In this document: in pieces, positions 1-12,439 of the stretch
Position numbering within the stretch: the stretch's first letter is position 1
How the letters are laid out: each line of letters starts with the position of its first letter
NCBI RefSeq assembly: GCF_030035675.1
Contig: NC_084485.1
Location: 95,872,838 to 95,936,837, forward strand
Direction of reading: 5' to 3'
DNA length: 64,000 nucleotides
DNA from: Rhineura floridana
Taxonomy: Eukaryota > Chordata > Lepidosauria > Squamata > Rhineuridae
The notes under the pieces: model-generated
The model's input: the letters and a program-made list of their open reading frames with translations, nothing else
Databases searched by the model: none
What the model was told of the DNA's origin: nothing
Made by a program: the position numbers and the translations under genes

Positions 1-1776
1 CCAACAGATGTTGTTGGCACTATTGCCACCAGCTGATCTTACTTAGGGCAATTCCTATGTGACCCTACATAGGACAGTAAGTGAGATTCAAAGAATATAA
101 TTAGGACATACCAGGACCTAAGATTACCACACCCATTCTTCTTAGGCCATAGATCTCTCTATTGCTTCTGTAAAAGAGGAATAGAAAAACAAACGCTATA
201 CCAAAGACGACAGTTCAGGCACTAAAAAGATTCAGCTCACCAAGTTTCCAGAGCTTTCTGTGCCTCAGTTACCCTTTGGTAACATAGGGATCATGGCTTG
301 TCTGCCTTGCAAACCTAGGTAGAGTGTGAAAGTATGGAGCAGACTGTATGCCCCCTCATGATTTCCCCTTCTCCTTTCTTTGATCAACAATTTCCCAAGA
401 TATGACGTGTCTGTCTTGTTTCCCCTGTTGCACAGTAGGTATCCACATGATCAAATTAGTGCTAATCACAATGTAAAGAGAGGGGGAAGCAAACTCACAG
501 ATTCCCCTTTTTCTCTGAACCAGCGCCAGAGTGTGATGACAGTCTTAGTGCACTTCCTGAGTTTAGCAGAAAACTTTCGTGGGCCAAATCGGACATGACA
601 GAGCCATTATTCATGTGTCCACCCTATTCACATATAAAGCAGGGGATGGCAAATAGTTACTCAAGCAGTAAAAGAAGCATTAACCCTCACCCTCCCCATG
701 ACTTGCTTCCCTATATTACTCCCTACGTTGCTCCAGCCAGGTTTCCTCCATTCCTGGCCCTAAAACCTGAAGTGAGCTAGGAATGGACAAAAATGACTAA
801 AGCAATGGATTGAAGTAACTTAAGGCATGGGGGGGGGCAGCACTCCTTTCCTACATGCTGCTTTGTGAATGTAACTGCCCATCATATTCTGCTTTGTGTG
901 TAAATAGGGTGAGGATGTGTATGATAAGTGCCTTCCCTCAGTGGGTTACTGTGTGTTACTTCAGCTATGGTTGCAGTAGTCAACCTACACCTTACCAGTA
1001 ACTGGGGGTGTGGGATGATGGGAGGGAAGAGCTTCCACACAGTCCACAATGAGTATCAAGCAAAGCCTATAGAGCAAATACTTGGCTTAGACTCACTGAT
1101 TTCCATGGAGCAACGTCTGTTTATGATACTTGAAAGACTACTCCCAAATGATTTAGTAAGTTGCATCAATTATCTGCAATCAATTAAAATACTTTGGGAG
1201 GGGGGAAAGCCTTGCTGGGAATGAAGACGTTTTCCTCACAGGATCTACTGAGGCTGCTTCAGTGAGAAACACAGCATTAAAATTACCAGTTTGCCAAAAG
1301 CTTCTGGGATTATGATATTCTTTTCTCAACGCTTTCCTCAAAACCATGGAGACAGACTCTCTTTTTCTAAGAAGATCTTAGCTTGGAGTTCTTGGCCAGT
1401 TGCCATGGATACCAGGGCTTATACAATGCCTGCACTGAAAGCAGCAGTGGGAAAGACAGCTAGCTCAGGCTTCTGTGCAAATTATGTGCAACAGGGACTG
1501 ACCTCTGCTAACAGCTTTCGGGGGTGGGGTAGGGAAAATACCTCCCCCTCACCCCAGAGAACTCAAACAACTTTCAAAGATTTCAAAGAGCTGGAGCACA
1601 CACATGCTTCACGTTCTCTCCACTTTCTGCTGCTTTGAATTAAATGCTTAACCAAAAAGGAGGGGGGACCTTCCTTGATTATGTCTAAACTTTGAATAAG
1701 TCTGTTGTGAAAATCCTGGAAATTAAATTAATATGCACTCTGTGGACCTTATTCCAGCAGAGATACAATCAGACTA
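1..1776. other. No recognised feature
   Basis: Anonymous intronic DNA. Short open frames on both strands look like chance frames: no domain, no splice-flanked exon and no repeat that I recognise. Confidence 0.5.
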
Positions 1777-1851
<75 letters not shown>

Positions 1852-1870
1852 AATAATAATAATAATAATA
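1777..1870. repeat. (TTA)n-(TAA)n microsatellite with inverted junction
   Basis: About 24 TTA units run to about 1849 and switch to about 7 TAA units. The second block is the reverse complement of the first, so the tract can fold on itself. Both flanks are unique. Confidence 0.95.
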
Positions 1871-1975
1871 GCAGCATAGACCAATTTAGAATAACAGCAT
1901 TTGGGGATTTGCAGATGTGATGCATTTGTGCCACTTTCTTGATGCAAACTGCAGTGACTACCAAACTGTATGCAG

Positions 1976-2014
1976 TTGTTGTTGTTGTTATGTGCCTCCA
2001 AGTCGACTACGACC
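1976..2014 (-). repeat. BovB-type 3' tail fragment
   Basis: A GTT repeat followed by 'atgtgcctccaagtcgac' resembles the reverse complement of the terminal sequence shared by squamate BovB LINEs and their partner SINEs. Only the last 40 bases or so remain. Confidence 0.45.
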
Positions 2015-2044
2015 TGTTAAGATACTGGTATATTATAAGGTAGG

Positions 2045-2172
2045 TGTGAGGAATCTCCTCCAGATGCTGCTACACTATCACTCCCATTATCTCTGACCAT
2101 TCGCAATGCTTGCTGAAGCTGATGGGAGTTGTCGTTCATCAACATCTGGAGAGTCAAAGGTTCTCCACACCT
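2045..2172. repeat. Hairpin repeat family A, copy 1
   Basis: Decayed copy of a roughly 125-bp palindromic repeat. Both outer arms carry 'ccagatg'/'catctgga' and the inner arms carry 'ctcccat' and 'gatgggag'. Probably a miniature inverted-repeat DNA transposon; eleven relatives lie elsewhere in the window. Confidence 0.65.
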
Positions 2173-5100
2173 GCTGTAAGGTAAAGAGTTACTAAAAATA
2201 CTGTCCAGAAAATCTCAAGTTTGTGGTGAACAGAAGCATAACAGTCTTGGTAGCTGGTTTTACTAAAATTACCCCCTGAAGCTACTGCTTTCACTGTAAA
2301 TTCCATCTGACAGGGGTTAGCATTAAATTTTAAAAATTCACAGAACTGGAACACTGTAAAGGAACAAAATGTAACCTCTCAGACCCTTCACCAATACAGG
2401 ATCATTTAAACAAGAGTTCCTCAGACTTTTTGACCTTGCCTGCATTCTTAACATTCAACTTCCTGCACGCACACACACCACAATGAGGGCCAACCTGTTC
2501 CACAGCAGAGCATGCAGATATCCTTGAAGGCAGACAAAACAGCTGAGCCGATCTATGTGAAATGTTAAAGAGATACCAATAGGCCTGGCTGTTTGTTTTT
2601 TGGATTTGTTTTTTTCTTCTAGGACTCCCTACAGTGTAGGAAGACATGGCACTGCACACCCTTCCATTCCTGGTGTCAGGCTTAATATAGGAGAATCTGG
2701 AGTGGATGGTCATATATGAGCCAGAAACTTAATTTTCTCCAAAGGCTGAAATTACACTCTCTTTTGTCTAAAGAGGACGGTACAACTGTGGATAGAATAC
2801 ACTGGTTTCCCTAAGACGAGGTCAGTTTGTTTTGTCCAGTAACCCTAGCAGAGGTGGGCAAGGCCCACAAGTTACCCACATGTGAATTAGACTCTAGTTC
2901 ATATATGGACAACCTGTGGCTTGGCCACCCTCAGGTAGATGCTGTGGGAAAGATCACTGTTCCCACACTGATAAGCAGTGCATGGACAGTGATTTTAGCT
3001 GCATCAGTAATCCTGATGTAGCCAAGATTGCTGTGACAACAATTTCAGCTATATCAGGATAACTGGAGAGTGCTGGTTTTAATCTGCAGTGCACTTTCCA
3101 GCAATCCTGATGCAGCTGGGAATGGGGGAAGGATTAAAGTGTATGTATGTGAGAGAGGGGGAGGAAGTCGTGTTTGTGTATGACAATGGGGTTATGTGTC
3201 TCTTGTGTATGTGCGTGAGGTAGGGAGGGGATGTGTCTGTGTGAGAAAGGATGTATGTCTGTTTGTGTGAGGGAAGGAGGATGTGGGAGGGGGATAATGC
3301 CCCAGCCAGCCACTGGCTTGTAGCTTCGGTATGGCTCCCACTGCCACAAGTGCCCCCCAGGATCAAATTGGCTGCCCACTCCTTCTCAATTTTTTAGCCT
3401 TTCTGTCTCTTTTAAGGCATCTGCTAACTTGACAGGACAAGCCAGTTCATAAAAACAGCAAGCATCAGGTTGAACACACCAGGGTAAGAGTAGATCTCAT
3501 TTGTGAAGTCCCTGAGTGTGTCTGCCCAGAGTCTCTGCCATATTTCTGCTTATTTGTGCCCTCCCCAACCTTCCTTTACTCATTTAGTCTCTCAATGTTT
3601 GTCTATATTACAGCTGACAAAGTCTGGGAAATACAAGAGCTTCCTGACACCTGTGTCCTACAGTGCTTTTGCTCCTTACCACTGCAAATTGTGAGTGCAC
3701 CTATATCTTGCCTTCTTGATTCTACTGCCCACTTTCTCATGATAGCCACATTTCTTTCCAGACTCATCACAGTTATTCACTGGCAGATTGCAGCATGCTG
3801 CTTCTTACAACTCTGCCAAAAGGTACATGAAGACTAATCTGATATTTGGGCCCTGGAATGAATGTAATGTAATGTAAAAGAAAGGGGGAGGTTTACCAAA
3901 ATTTCCCAGAATTTCACCAACAGATTCTGATTCATCATATTAGAAGCACTTGATTAGTTCATCAACATTTCTTTTAACACAATGGAACGTTTAACCCAAT
4001 GATAACAAAATCATGGCAGTGATTCATTTGTCAGATGTTGCTAAACCCTGTTAGTAGCACATTGCCTATAGGCACTGATTATAGCTAAGGGAGCTAACTT
4101 GAATTGTCTCATGTCCATTCCTTTCATTGAGCAAGTCCTTTTGCTAACCAAACATTCTGAGCAATGAAATCACCTACAATATATACACACAGCTCATTGT
4201 TTTGCAAGTTGAATTTGAGTCAATCAGCTTCCCTGGCCAAATCAAGAACAAGTATTGTAATTTTCATGCCGAGTCAGATTAATGGTCCACAAAGCTCATC
4301 ATTCTTCTACTGACGAAAGGTCAGACAGATGCCTAAGGGAGGTTCACAATCAGCATAATAGTGATATACATTCCTGATAGTTAAACGCCAACCCACAATA
4401 TGGTCTAAAGCGGTCTTCGCCAACTTGGTGCCCTTCATTTGTTGGTTGAGAAAGTAATTAATCTGATCTGTTCCAGTTTGCTTTTCTTTTTAATTGCAGG
4501 TCATCATTGGTGTTTTCTTTTCTTAAACACAAGCATAAAACTGCCTGCCAAATCCATCCAAAAGTGGCTGAATTCTCCATTTTGTCACCTTTCTGCTTTT
4601 TTCAAAGCAATGACTTCTTGCAATTTCACAAGCTTCTTCTGCTGATTAGAGACATTAACTTGTAACTAGTTGAATCACCCACTAATCAAGGGAAAGCTAT
4701 ACCTTTTGAATCTTTTGACAGCTGTCAAAACAAAAACCTCATGCACAGAAGCCTGGTTTAGTTTTCAACCAGCAAAAGAACCTACACATTGTGGGAACAT
4801 ATAAACTCTGGTATGCTGAAAGGTGCAAGATAAGCAAGGGGTTAAAAAAACAGAATGAAATGAAAGCATGTTTGAAATGCAACACAGTGTGACACCTCAG
4901 CAATTTAGGCTTTGAGGTGCTGCTCCCATTTCACCACGTCATTTTCAACTACAGTGAAGTTGTGGGACCTTTCCCAAAATGCTCCTGTAGGTATGTAAGA
5001 AGATTATTTAATGATTATCACCTTCAAATCCTGAACCTTATGCAAATAGGGTGGTCAGCTCCTGAACAACAGACAGTTCTCTTTAACTACACTGCTTTAA

Positions 5101-5508
5101 CTACTCCGGGAAAAGAGGATATTAATGCATCCTTCCTAGTGTTGCAGTGGCCCATTCTCCTTCTAGTAAAAGGAAATCTGGATGATTGGGAAATAGTCAT
5201 CATTCCCATATAGTGCTTCCTGCATCTGAACTACTGCAGCAATAATATGTTTGCACCTAGTGGCAAACATACTGACACAGGATCAAACCTGGCAATCCCA
5301 TTAGTAGAGAATTAAGCTGGGTGGTCTAAGTTTAAAGCTTGTCTCATCCATATGGGCCTTCAAACACACCTGTCTTTTAATACCTTCCACTAACCTGTAA
5401 AAATGGAAATATTCATAATAATGGCTAGTCCATGGGGATGTCATTAAAACTAATTAAAAGGTGTGATTTCAAATCAGGCATGCACATATCCTGTGGTCTT
5501 GGAAACAG
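2173..5508. other. Mostly unrecognised intronic DNA
   Basis: No gene seen. A GT/GA-rich low-complexity block is listed separately. The segment around 4020-4290 is not low complexity and matches no repeat I know; it could be single-copy or conserved non-coding DNA, but nothing in one sequence can show that. Confidence 0.4.
3135..3290. repeat. GT/GA-rich low-complexity tract
   Basis: Degenerate runs of 'gtgtatgt', 'gtgagaga' and 'gggaggg'. The minus-strand open frames rich in His, Thr, Ser and Pro here are products of this composition, not genes. Confidence 0.75.
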
Positions 5509-5698
5509 AACATAGGAAGCTGCTTTAAAACAAATCAGACCATTGGTCCAACCAAGAGATCTGAATTGTTTACATTGATTGGCAGTGGCTCTCCATGGTT
5601 TCAGACCGAGTTTTTTCCCAGACTTAGGGGCCAGGGATTGAATTTGGGACATTTTACATACAAAGTACCTGGTCTATCACTGAGTTATGGTCCTTCCT
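5509..5698 (-). repeat. tRNA-derived SINE, type 2
   Basis: Minus-strand copy of the family seen whole at 63020-63216. The body 'ggcagtggctctccatggtt' and the inverted pol III promoter end near 5690 are visible. Family members carry an A box like 'tggctcagtggcagagc' and a B box like 'ggttcaatccc'. Confidence 0.75.
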
Positions 5699-6380
5699 CT
5701 TGTATCCTAGGTGAATCTTGCTGCATGGGGCCATATATTTTCTGCAGTTCCACTGTATCTGATACAGAATTTGCCATGCAGAAGCATTCACCTGTAAAAT
5801 GTTTCTAACCCTAATGGCTGCGGGGGGGGGGGAGACTGGAAAAATGTGAGCAGCCAATGGCATGAAAAAGGAAAAACTGGGCAACGTTTCCAGGGACTGC
5901 AAAGCTCCTTCTTACTGTCTCTCCCCTTCCCCCTGCATGCCACAAGGCTTACTCTTCAGGGATAACCAATGTCTATATTTAAAAGGTTCAAGATGCAGGA
6001 CAGAACATTTGCTGGTGTAAATGGAACCAACATTCCATACTGAATCAAACATACCAAATCTGTCATATTCTTACATTACTACCACAATCAATTTATCACA
6101 TCTTGAATTAATGACAGTACTGAAGTACAGCTGCAGACAACACTAAGCCAAAAGACAAATGCATAAATAGCCAAGGACACTATAATAACATCAATAGCAA
6201 GTGCTATTGATAAAGCATGGAGATGGGGTGGACTGCTGATTCAGCACAGTAGTATTGAAGGTCCCATTGCCAAGATAATGAAGAACACAAGATTTATAGA
6301 AACAACAAGGAATTGTGCAAGACAAGTTGAGCAAGAGCTAACATTATGTGCATTTCAATGGGACTTGATCAGCAAATCTA
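5699..6380. other. No recognised feature
   Basis: Anonymous intronic DNA with one G-run near 5822; nothing gene-like. Confidence 0.4.
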
Positions 6381-7268
6381 TTTGTTTAGTTCTTTAATGT
6401 ATACTGCCTTTTGGGACAAAGCCTGCCTAAGGCATAAGATAACTTCATCTATAAAGCAATTTTTAATACACAAATAAAAACCCTAAAACTAGCAGCAGCT
6501 TAAAATAGTTAAAACCCAGATTCACAACACTTTCAATAGAATGCAAATTGAAACAAATAAGTTTTTAATGTTCATTTAAAAATTAATGATGCAGCCATAT
6601 GTACTTCTTTTCAGAGTAAAAGATGTGAGATCACTATTAAAAAGGCCCTGCTTCTAGTGTTAATCAGTCTTATAGATCTTGATGGCAGCTGATCTTAAGG
6701 CCTGGGCAGGTTCATTTGTGTTAAAGATCAACACTGTCACTTTAAATTGAACCCAGAAAAGAATAGATAGCTAATGCAGCTGGTACAAGTATTGTATGCT
6801 CTGAATGCCTGACTTCAAAAGCATCCTAGTGGCTGCACTCTATACCTGTTTCAAGTCTCCAAAGCATCTTCAAAGGTAGCATTACAGAGTGCATTATAGT
6901 TGCCTAGTCTAGATGTAACCAGGATATGCATAACTGACAAGGTCTGCATTCTCTAGAAAGAGTTGCATCTGGCAAAGCAGCCTCAGCTGTTTGTTTTTTT
7001 AAACACACTCCTAACCACCAATACCAACTGAGCCTCCATACACTCGAGTCCAGGAGAACCCCCAAACTACAGACTTCATTCAGATCAGCAGTCTTCCCAA
7101 CACACAGCAGTTTCATTTTATCCGTGTTGAGTGTCACTTTGTTCACCCTCATCCATCCCAATCCTACCTCCAGACACCAGTCCAGGGTTTCCACAGCTTC
7201 TCTGAGACCGGCAGACGGAAGAGAGAGGTAGAGCTGCATGACATCCATATATTTGTGGTACTTTAGCC
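6381..7268 (-). mobile_element. L2-type LINE 3' fragment (RT C-terminus and 3' end)
   Basis: On the minus strand the frame starting near 7260 encodes 'MQLYLSLPSAGLREAVETL', then a 'LGWMRVNKVTLNTDKMKLL' block and 'VCSLGVLLDSS', which are diagnostic of the L2 reverse transcriptase just after its YADD motif. Further down, broken frames give a 'DYCNALY'-like segment and then an AT-rich 3' end. About 890 bp remain of an element normally above 3 kb; several frame changes show it is an old dead copy. A hairpin repeat abuts its upstream edge. Confidence 0.85.
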
Positions 7269-7270
7269 TA

Positions 7271-7400
7271 GTGGTAGCCAATGTAGTGTCCTCTAAATGT
7301 TGTTGAACTACAACTCCCACCATGCCTGACCACTGGCCATGCTGCCTGGGGCTGATGGGACAGAGTTCCACATCATCTGGAGGGCCACAGGTTTCCCAGT
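7271..7400. repeat. Hairpin repeat family A, copy 2, with ZNF143-like motif
   Basis: Palindromic repeat with arms around 'ggccatgctgcctgggg'. The left inner arm at 7307-7325 reads actacaactcccaccatgc, one base from the ZNF143/THAP11 consensus actacaactcccagcatgc. The position next to the L2 fragment suggests insertion at or into that LINE. Confidence 0.8.
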
Positions 7401-7672
7401 CCAGAAGTAGACAATATACAGCTTAAATGGACCAATGGCCTGATTCAATATAAGGACATTCTTTTATGCCGAGAAATGAAATACAGAAAGAGACTATGCA
7501 GAATTAATAATACTTCATGTGCTTCAGTATTAATGGTGGAAAATAGAAACCCTTGTTTTACATTAATTGAACAATGAATTCATACTGTGATAGTAAACAA
7601 GCTAGATGAGTGAGCTATTGATTTCATGAGATGATGCTAAGACCTAATATTTAGGGTTGTAGCCATACTTGC

Positions 7673-7705
<33 letters not shown>

Positions 7706-8985
7706 GCTATCAAATCAATTCAGGATTCCAAGATTTTAAAAGAATGCTCTCTATTTCATAACATCCCCCATGTTTCAAATATATACACTTTAAGATGGCA
7801 TTTACTTTGGAAACCATTTTCACTTCAGTAGAGTTCACACAAGTTGAAGAGATAGCACATTATCAGCTCATCACCTCTTGTTTGCCCTTGTTGAGTAATT
7901 GGCTGATGTAATAAAATAAACTTCAGTAGCTGAACCTGGTTGGCAATTCTGACATGAACACACAAACTTGCCAATCCAAATACTATCCTTCTAAGATTAG
8001 CAAACACTGAAAGTGTTTCAGCAGGCCTTAGACACAATCAAGCAAGATGCTTATGACTAAGAGTTGTAAAAAGCCTGAAGGATGTCTAATGTCATTATTA
8101 ATACCTAAAGTCATTCAGGACATAAATAAAAACAACCACTGAAAAAAAATGAAGTTCAAGCTAGTCAACCAACTCTGACATAACTTTTAAAAAAATCTTA
8201 ACATTCTCACAAGGATGTAAATAATCCTAAAACAAATGGGCAAACAGATCATACGACAAGGTCTATTTAAAGCATAATTGTGGTAGGCAACAAAGGGTTC
8301 AGAAACAATCCAATTAAGCAATGGAAAATAAAACAATCCTTACCTGACAATTTATCAATGACTTCAAATCCAATTATTCTGAATCAAAAGCCCATCTTCA
8401 TTACTTAATTGTCTACAATTCTACCCCTATTAGGAAAAACAGTTTCCTTAATGATTGGGCAGAATATGAGAACACATTCACACTGGATAGAAGGGGGAGC
8501 TTGTGAGTACTAATTGTACCTATTTCTTTCTGACATCCAATCAAAAGAAATTTAAAACACCAAATTTCCTGCTATTAGCTGGCTCCAGATAGTCTATGCA
8601 AGACAATAGTGCAACACAGAATTTGTTTTTATAACTATTATTTTTCGTTTTCATTTTTCATCTGTGAAGAATAAAATTGAACATTCAGGCGTTTTCATGA
8701 CACTCAGAAAAGCAATGGCAAGGGGTAGAAATACATATCTGATCTACCATTTCTTACCAGTATAATAGTGTAATCCATGCATGCCTCTCAAGACTCACTC
8801 CCTGGTATGTCTATAGGATTCTAACTACACAGGCATAGGATTGCATTGTAAATTCCTTATATTCAACCAATCTGATATCTCCATACAATCACTACCATAA
8901 AATGGATCCCTTAGGTTCTATCACATTGAAAACTAAATATGTTCTGGCTAAGTAATAAAAGAGACCTAATTTGAACATGCAAAGT
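7401..8985. other. No recognised gene; possible conserved non-coding block 8300-8640
   Basis: Contains the (CT)n(GT)n tract listed separately. The 8300-8640 part is rich in ATTA/TAAT cores and shows no repeat I know, which is the usual look of a developmental enhancer but is weak evidence. Confidence 0.3.
7673..7705. repeat. (CT)n(GT)n microsatellite
   Basis: About ten CT units directly followed by about six GT units. Confidence 0.95.
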
Positions 8986-8989
8986 ATTT

Positions 8990-9070
8990 TACCATCTTTA
9001 TCTCATTTACCCTCACAACAGTATTATTCCTGTTTTAGATATTGGAGGAGCGAGGCTGAGGAAGAACAGT
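8990..9070 (-). repeat. Possible MIR-like SINE relic
   Basis: 'taccctcacaacagtattat' followed by 'gaggctgagg' resembles the reversed middle of a CORE/MIR SINE. Very short and old. Confidence 0.3.
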
Positions 9071-9420
9071 TTACTGACTCAATTCATCACTTGGCTAGAA
9101 TTTTCAATAATCTAAATCTACTAACTTTAAACAAAACTCTTTTAATATTGGACCTTCTCCAACAGACTCTAAGTTTCATTAGCTAAAATGTATTTGTTAC
9201 TTCCAACAACCATGTGAAATGAATGTGTCAAGTTAGGATTAGATCAGAATCGAGTGCTTTTGAAATCCTGTGGGAATATCTCCAAGTTTCTTCAACTATG
9301 CAACCTGCACTGAGCAGGAATTGCTCTTCTGCCAGCACATCATCTGAAAAGCTCCCCAATAGCTTTTGTTCTCAACATGCAACTGACAGTGTAATCTTAA
9401 CGATGTTTGTCCGGAAATAA

Positions 9421-9472
9421 GTGTTTAGTGGGATTTACTCCCAAGTAAGTGGGCATAGCGTTGAAGCCTGAA
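9421..9472. repeat. Short palindrome family B, partial
   Basis: 'gtgggatttactcccaagta' followed by 'agtgggcatag' matches one half of an approximately 85-bp palindromic repeat whose fuller copies read 'cattgaattcaatggggctt' at the centre. Confidence 0.6.
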
Positions 9473-9474
9473 TC

Positions 9475-10058
9475 ACAGAATAATTTTGCTGCAGAGCAAG
9501 TATTTACGAAGCTCATTCATTCCCATCACGAAGGTCAAATGATGCATTCATATTGCACCAGTTACATGCATTTATCAATGACTGAGTGAACCAAACCTTC
9601 TGCATGAAGGCTCAGACTGGGGAGAGAGATAAGGGCGCACACATGGGTTCCACCCAAAATGTCTCCAGGTGTGCTGAGAGCACCCAGTCTTCCATCCATC
9701 TTTCTGTGTTGAAAGCAGATGTCTGAATGGAGCTTCTAAACAAGTTTGGCTAAATGTTCTTAGAACTTCCCATGATCAGGAATCCTATGTTACAGGATTC
9801 CTAGTTGCAAGGAAGTCTCTAAGTGTGCTCATGCAAATGTGCTTAGAAGACTCCTTCAGATCTTCCCACTCAATGTGGGAAGGTCAGGGTGGAGTATCCA
9901 CCCCCATCTCCTCCCCTCCCCAGTATGAGCCCTCAGATTTGTTTTTGAATGCTTACAAAGGGCTTTACTGTCATTATTTTCCTTTCACTGCCCCCCCCCA
10001 GGTTTCCAATCCATGTTAAAACAACCATTTCCTCAGGAGATTCACCTAAAATAATATG
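9475..10058. other. No recognised feature
   Basis: Anonymous intronic DNA. Confidence 0.4.
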
Positions 10059-10066
10059 CATTAAAG

Positions 10067-10443
10067 CAGGCGTGGGGAACCTTTTTGAGTCCAAGGGCTG
10101 CAGAGCTTCATGGGCAACCTTCTGGGGGGTGCAGGTCAGTGGTGGGTGGGACCAGAGGCAAAAGTGGGTGGAGTAACAGATGTGACTCTTATCTTTCTAC
10201 AGTGGCTGCTTTCCAGCCATTCAAAATCACAGGGTTCTACACACACCTCTCCATGCAGTCAGGCATTATCACAGTTCAAGGACACATTTCTAGCCAGGCA
10301 AAAACACTCAAAGAGGGCATAGAGCAGGACCAGTGAGGGGTGTGGCCTGGTGAGGGAGCATTGCTTGGGGAGAGTCCCAAAGGCCAGAAAGAGGCTGGGG
10401 GAGGGGAACATTTGCCCTCTGGGCCTTAGATTCCATACTGCTG
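10067..10443 (+). mobile_element. hAT-type miniature element (CAGG..GGGGAACC ends)
   Basis: The left end reads 'caggcgtggggaacctt' and the right end 'gccttagattccatactgctg', imperfect inverted termini. Flanking 8-mers cattaaag (10059-10066) and cactacag (10444-10451) agree at 6 of 8 positions, as expected for a decayed hAT duplication. Relatives are at 19530-19823, 30480-30595 and 46575-46682. No transposase frame. Confidence 0.7.
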
Positions 10444-10471
10444 CACTACAGGAAATAAAAACTTAAGTCTA

Positions 10472-10606
10472 TAGGGTTGTCAACATGATGACATCCTGAT
10501 GTGTGGGACTACAATGCCCATCAGCCCCAGCCAGTAGGGCCAATGTTCAGGAATGATGGGAGTTGAAGTCCAACAGCATCTGGGGGCACCACACTGGATA
10601 TCCCTG
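10472..10606. repeat. Hairpin repeat family A, copy 3
   Basis: 'ggactacaatgcccatcagc' on the left arm and 'gatgggagttgaagtccaac' on the right; near-complete palindrome lying just after the hAT element. Confidence 0.85.
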
Positions 10607-11244
10607 GCACAAGTAGTCCATCAGATTCAATAATGACATATATTAGCTAAGGACCTGTCACTGTGGGAGGACTTGCAATTTAAAAATAATGAAAATGGAT
10701 AGATAAGTAAATAAAGGACTTACACACAGTTAGCTAAACATTAGTGGGGAATTAGTGACAGCACTCCTATAACTGTACTTCCTCTGACAGGCTGAATCGA
10801 TGCATTTTATGTGAGATGGAGGCAAGGCAAGGTGACATACATTCTGCATTTCCTGAGATTATCATTTCAATGCATGTAAGAATGCTGGCAAACTCCCAAT
10901 GCAAGGACAGCACATACATCTCTGGGAAGATATGCACCTGCCCACTTTAGATGTTCATAGCACACTTAAACCTAAAGCAGGTAAGTCCCTTGCTCTCCTT
11001 ACATCTGCACATACATCATTATTACTATGAAGATGCTGCTTACTATGTCCAGGTCTGTAAACACTGGCATGGCATCGTGAACAGCAGGGAAACCACAAGG
11101 TATTTGTGATAAATCTGTGAATATCAGGCTCCAACACCTAATTGATGACTCCTGGAGAGTCGACACTGCTATCCCTAGGGGGAAATAAAAGCATCCAACC
11201 TGATCCTTTGCATGTTTTCTTAGCACCTCCAGAAGGACAACCAA
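10607..11244. other. No recognised feature
   Basis: Anonymous intronic DNA. Confidence 0.4.
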
Positions 11245-11656
11245 AGTGTTCAAGGGGTTGAAGCAACTCCCTTATAAGGAAAGGTTATATCTGAGACTTT
11301 TTCCATTTAGAAAAAAATGTGTAAGGGGGAGGGGACAGGCATAAGGAAGTACTTCTTCACACAGCACTTAAACTATGAGATTCACTACCACAGCATGCAG
11401 TGATGGTCACCAACTTGGACACCTTTAAAAGAGAATTAGATAAATTCATGCAGGATAAGACTGTTAATGGCTAGTATCAGAGGCAGGATGAGAATACATA
11501 TAAGGAGCATGAAAGACCTACCACGCTCATGTTCTGCTTTGGGCCTCCCATAGGCATCTGGTTGGCCACTGTGGGAACAGAATGCTGGACTAGATTGACC
11601 TTTGGTCTGATCCAGCAAGGCTCCTCCCATGTTCTTAAGATAAATGATTCTATGTT
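11245..11656 (+). mobile_element. CR1-type LINE 3' end
   Basis: Carries the CR1 3'-UTR blocks 'cttataaggaaagg', 'aaggaagtacttcttcacac', 'acttggacacctttaaaaga' and 'ctggactagattgacc', and ends near 'gattctatg', the CR1 terminal repeat unit. Only the 3' 410 bp are present, the usual 5' truncation. Confidence 0.85.
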
Positions 11657-12204
11657 TCTACTTATCCACTTGCATGTAGTACAAATCAAACAGTTTATTT
11701 CCTCCAGACACTTGAGGTTGATACTTTTTCTGCAGATCCATATTCATGTGGAATTATGCAGTAAAAACTATTATTCTCTCTCTGCCTAATATATTTGTGC
11801 CTGATAATAGAGACCAGATGAACAACAAACTCTGAAAAAATTAAACCAAACTGACAGTATGAAGAAAAATGTGCTCTAAGCAGAAACAATCAGTTCTAAG
11901 ACCGTGGTATCTATGTAATTAAAGGCACATGCTGTTGTGTTATTCATTTCTTTCTTGGCACCCTCATTGATTGTTCCAGCCTGTGTACCACAACTAATGT
12001 TGTAATGTTACAAACAATTATTTTTTTACTTTTTGTAACTGCTAGATTCTTCAGCATGTAAGCCATTTTTAGGAATGCTGTTTGCAATTCTGTAGTTTTA
12101 TTCAAATACTGGACCCTGCTAGATGTTCATCCTACATTACTCATTTCTTTTAACGCAGAGAAGCAGCTGCTACCTCTGTTTATTTTACACAAGTTTAAAA
12201 CTCG
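11657..12204. other. No recognised feature
   Basis: Anonymous AT-rich intronic DNA. Confidence 0.4.
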
Positions 12205-12296
12205 CAGACTAATCTTATTCATGTTTACTCATAAGTAAAATTCCCAGAATTTAATAAGAGTTACTTCCAAGTAAGTGCGCATAAGATTTCAGCCTA
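12205..12296. repeat. Short palindrome family B
   Basis: 'catgtttactcataagtaaa' ... 'agttacttccaagtaagtgc' ... 'ataagatttcagcc': a full-length but decayed member. Confidence 0.7.
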
Positions 12297-12342
12297 AACT
12301 TGTAGAAAGTTTAATGTGTTTCCAGAGGAGAAGCTGCCTTAT

Positions 12343-12433
12343 GCTACAATCTAATACATATCTACTTAGAAGTAAGCTCCATTGGGTTCAATGTGACTTG
12401 CTCCAAGGTAAGTGTGTATTGGATTGCAGTCTC
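12343..12433. repeat. Short palindrome family B
   Basis: 'ctacttagaagtaagctcc', centre 'attgggttcaatg', then 'ccaaggtaagtgtgtattgg': a well-preserved member. Confidence 0.8.
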
Positions 12434-12439
12434 TTCCAG

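Noticed and set aside
1749-2001. Poly-Ile and poly-Asn open frames
   Set aside because: Translation of the TTA/TAA microsatellite.
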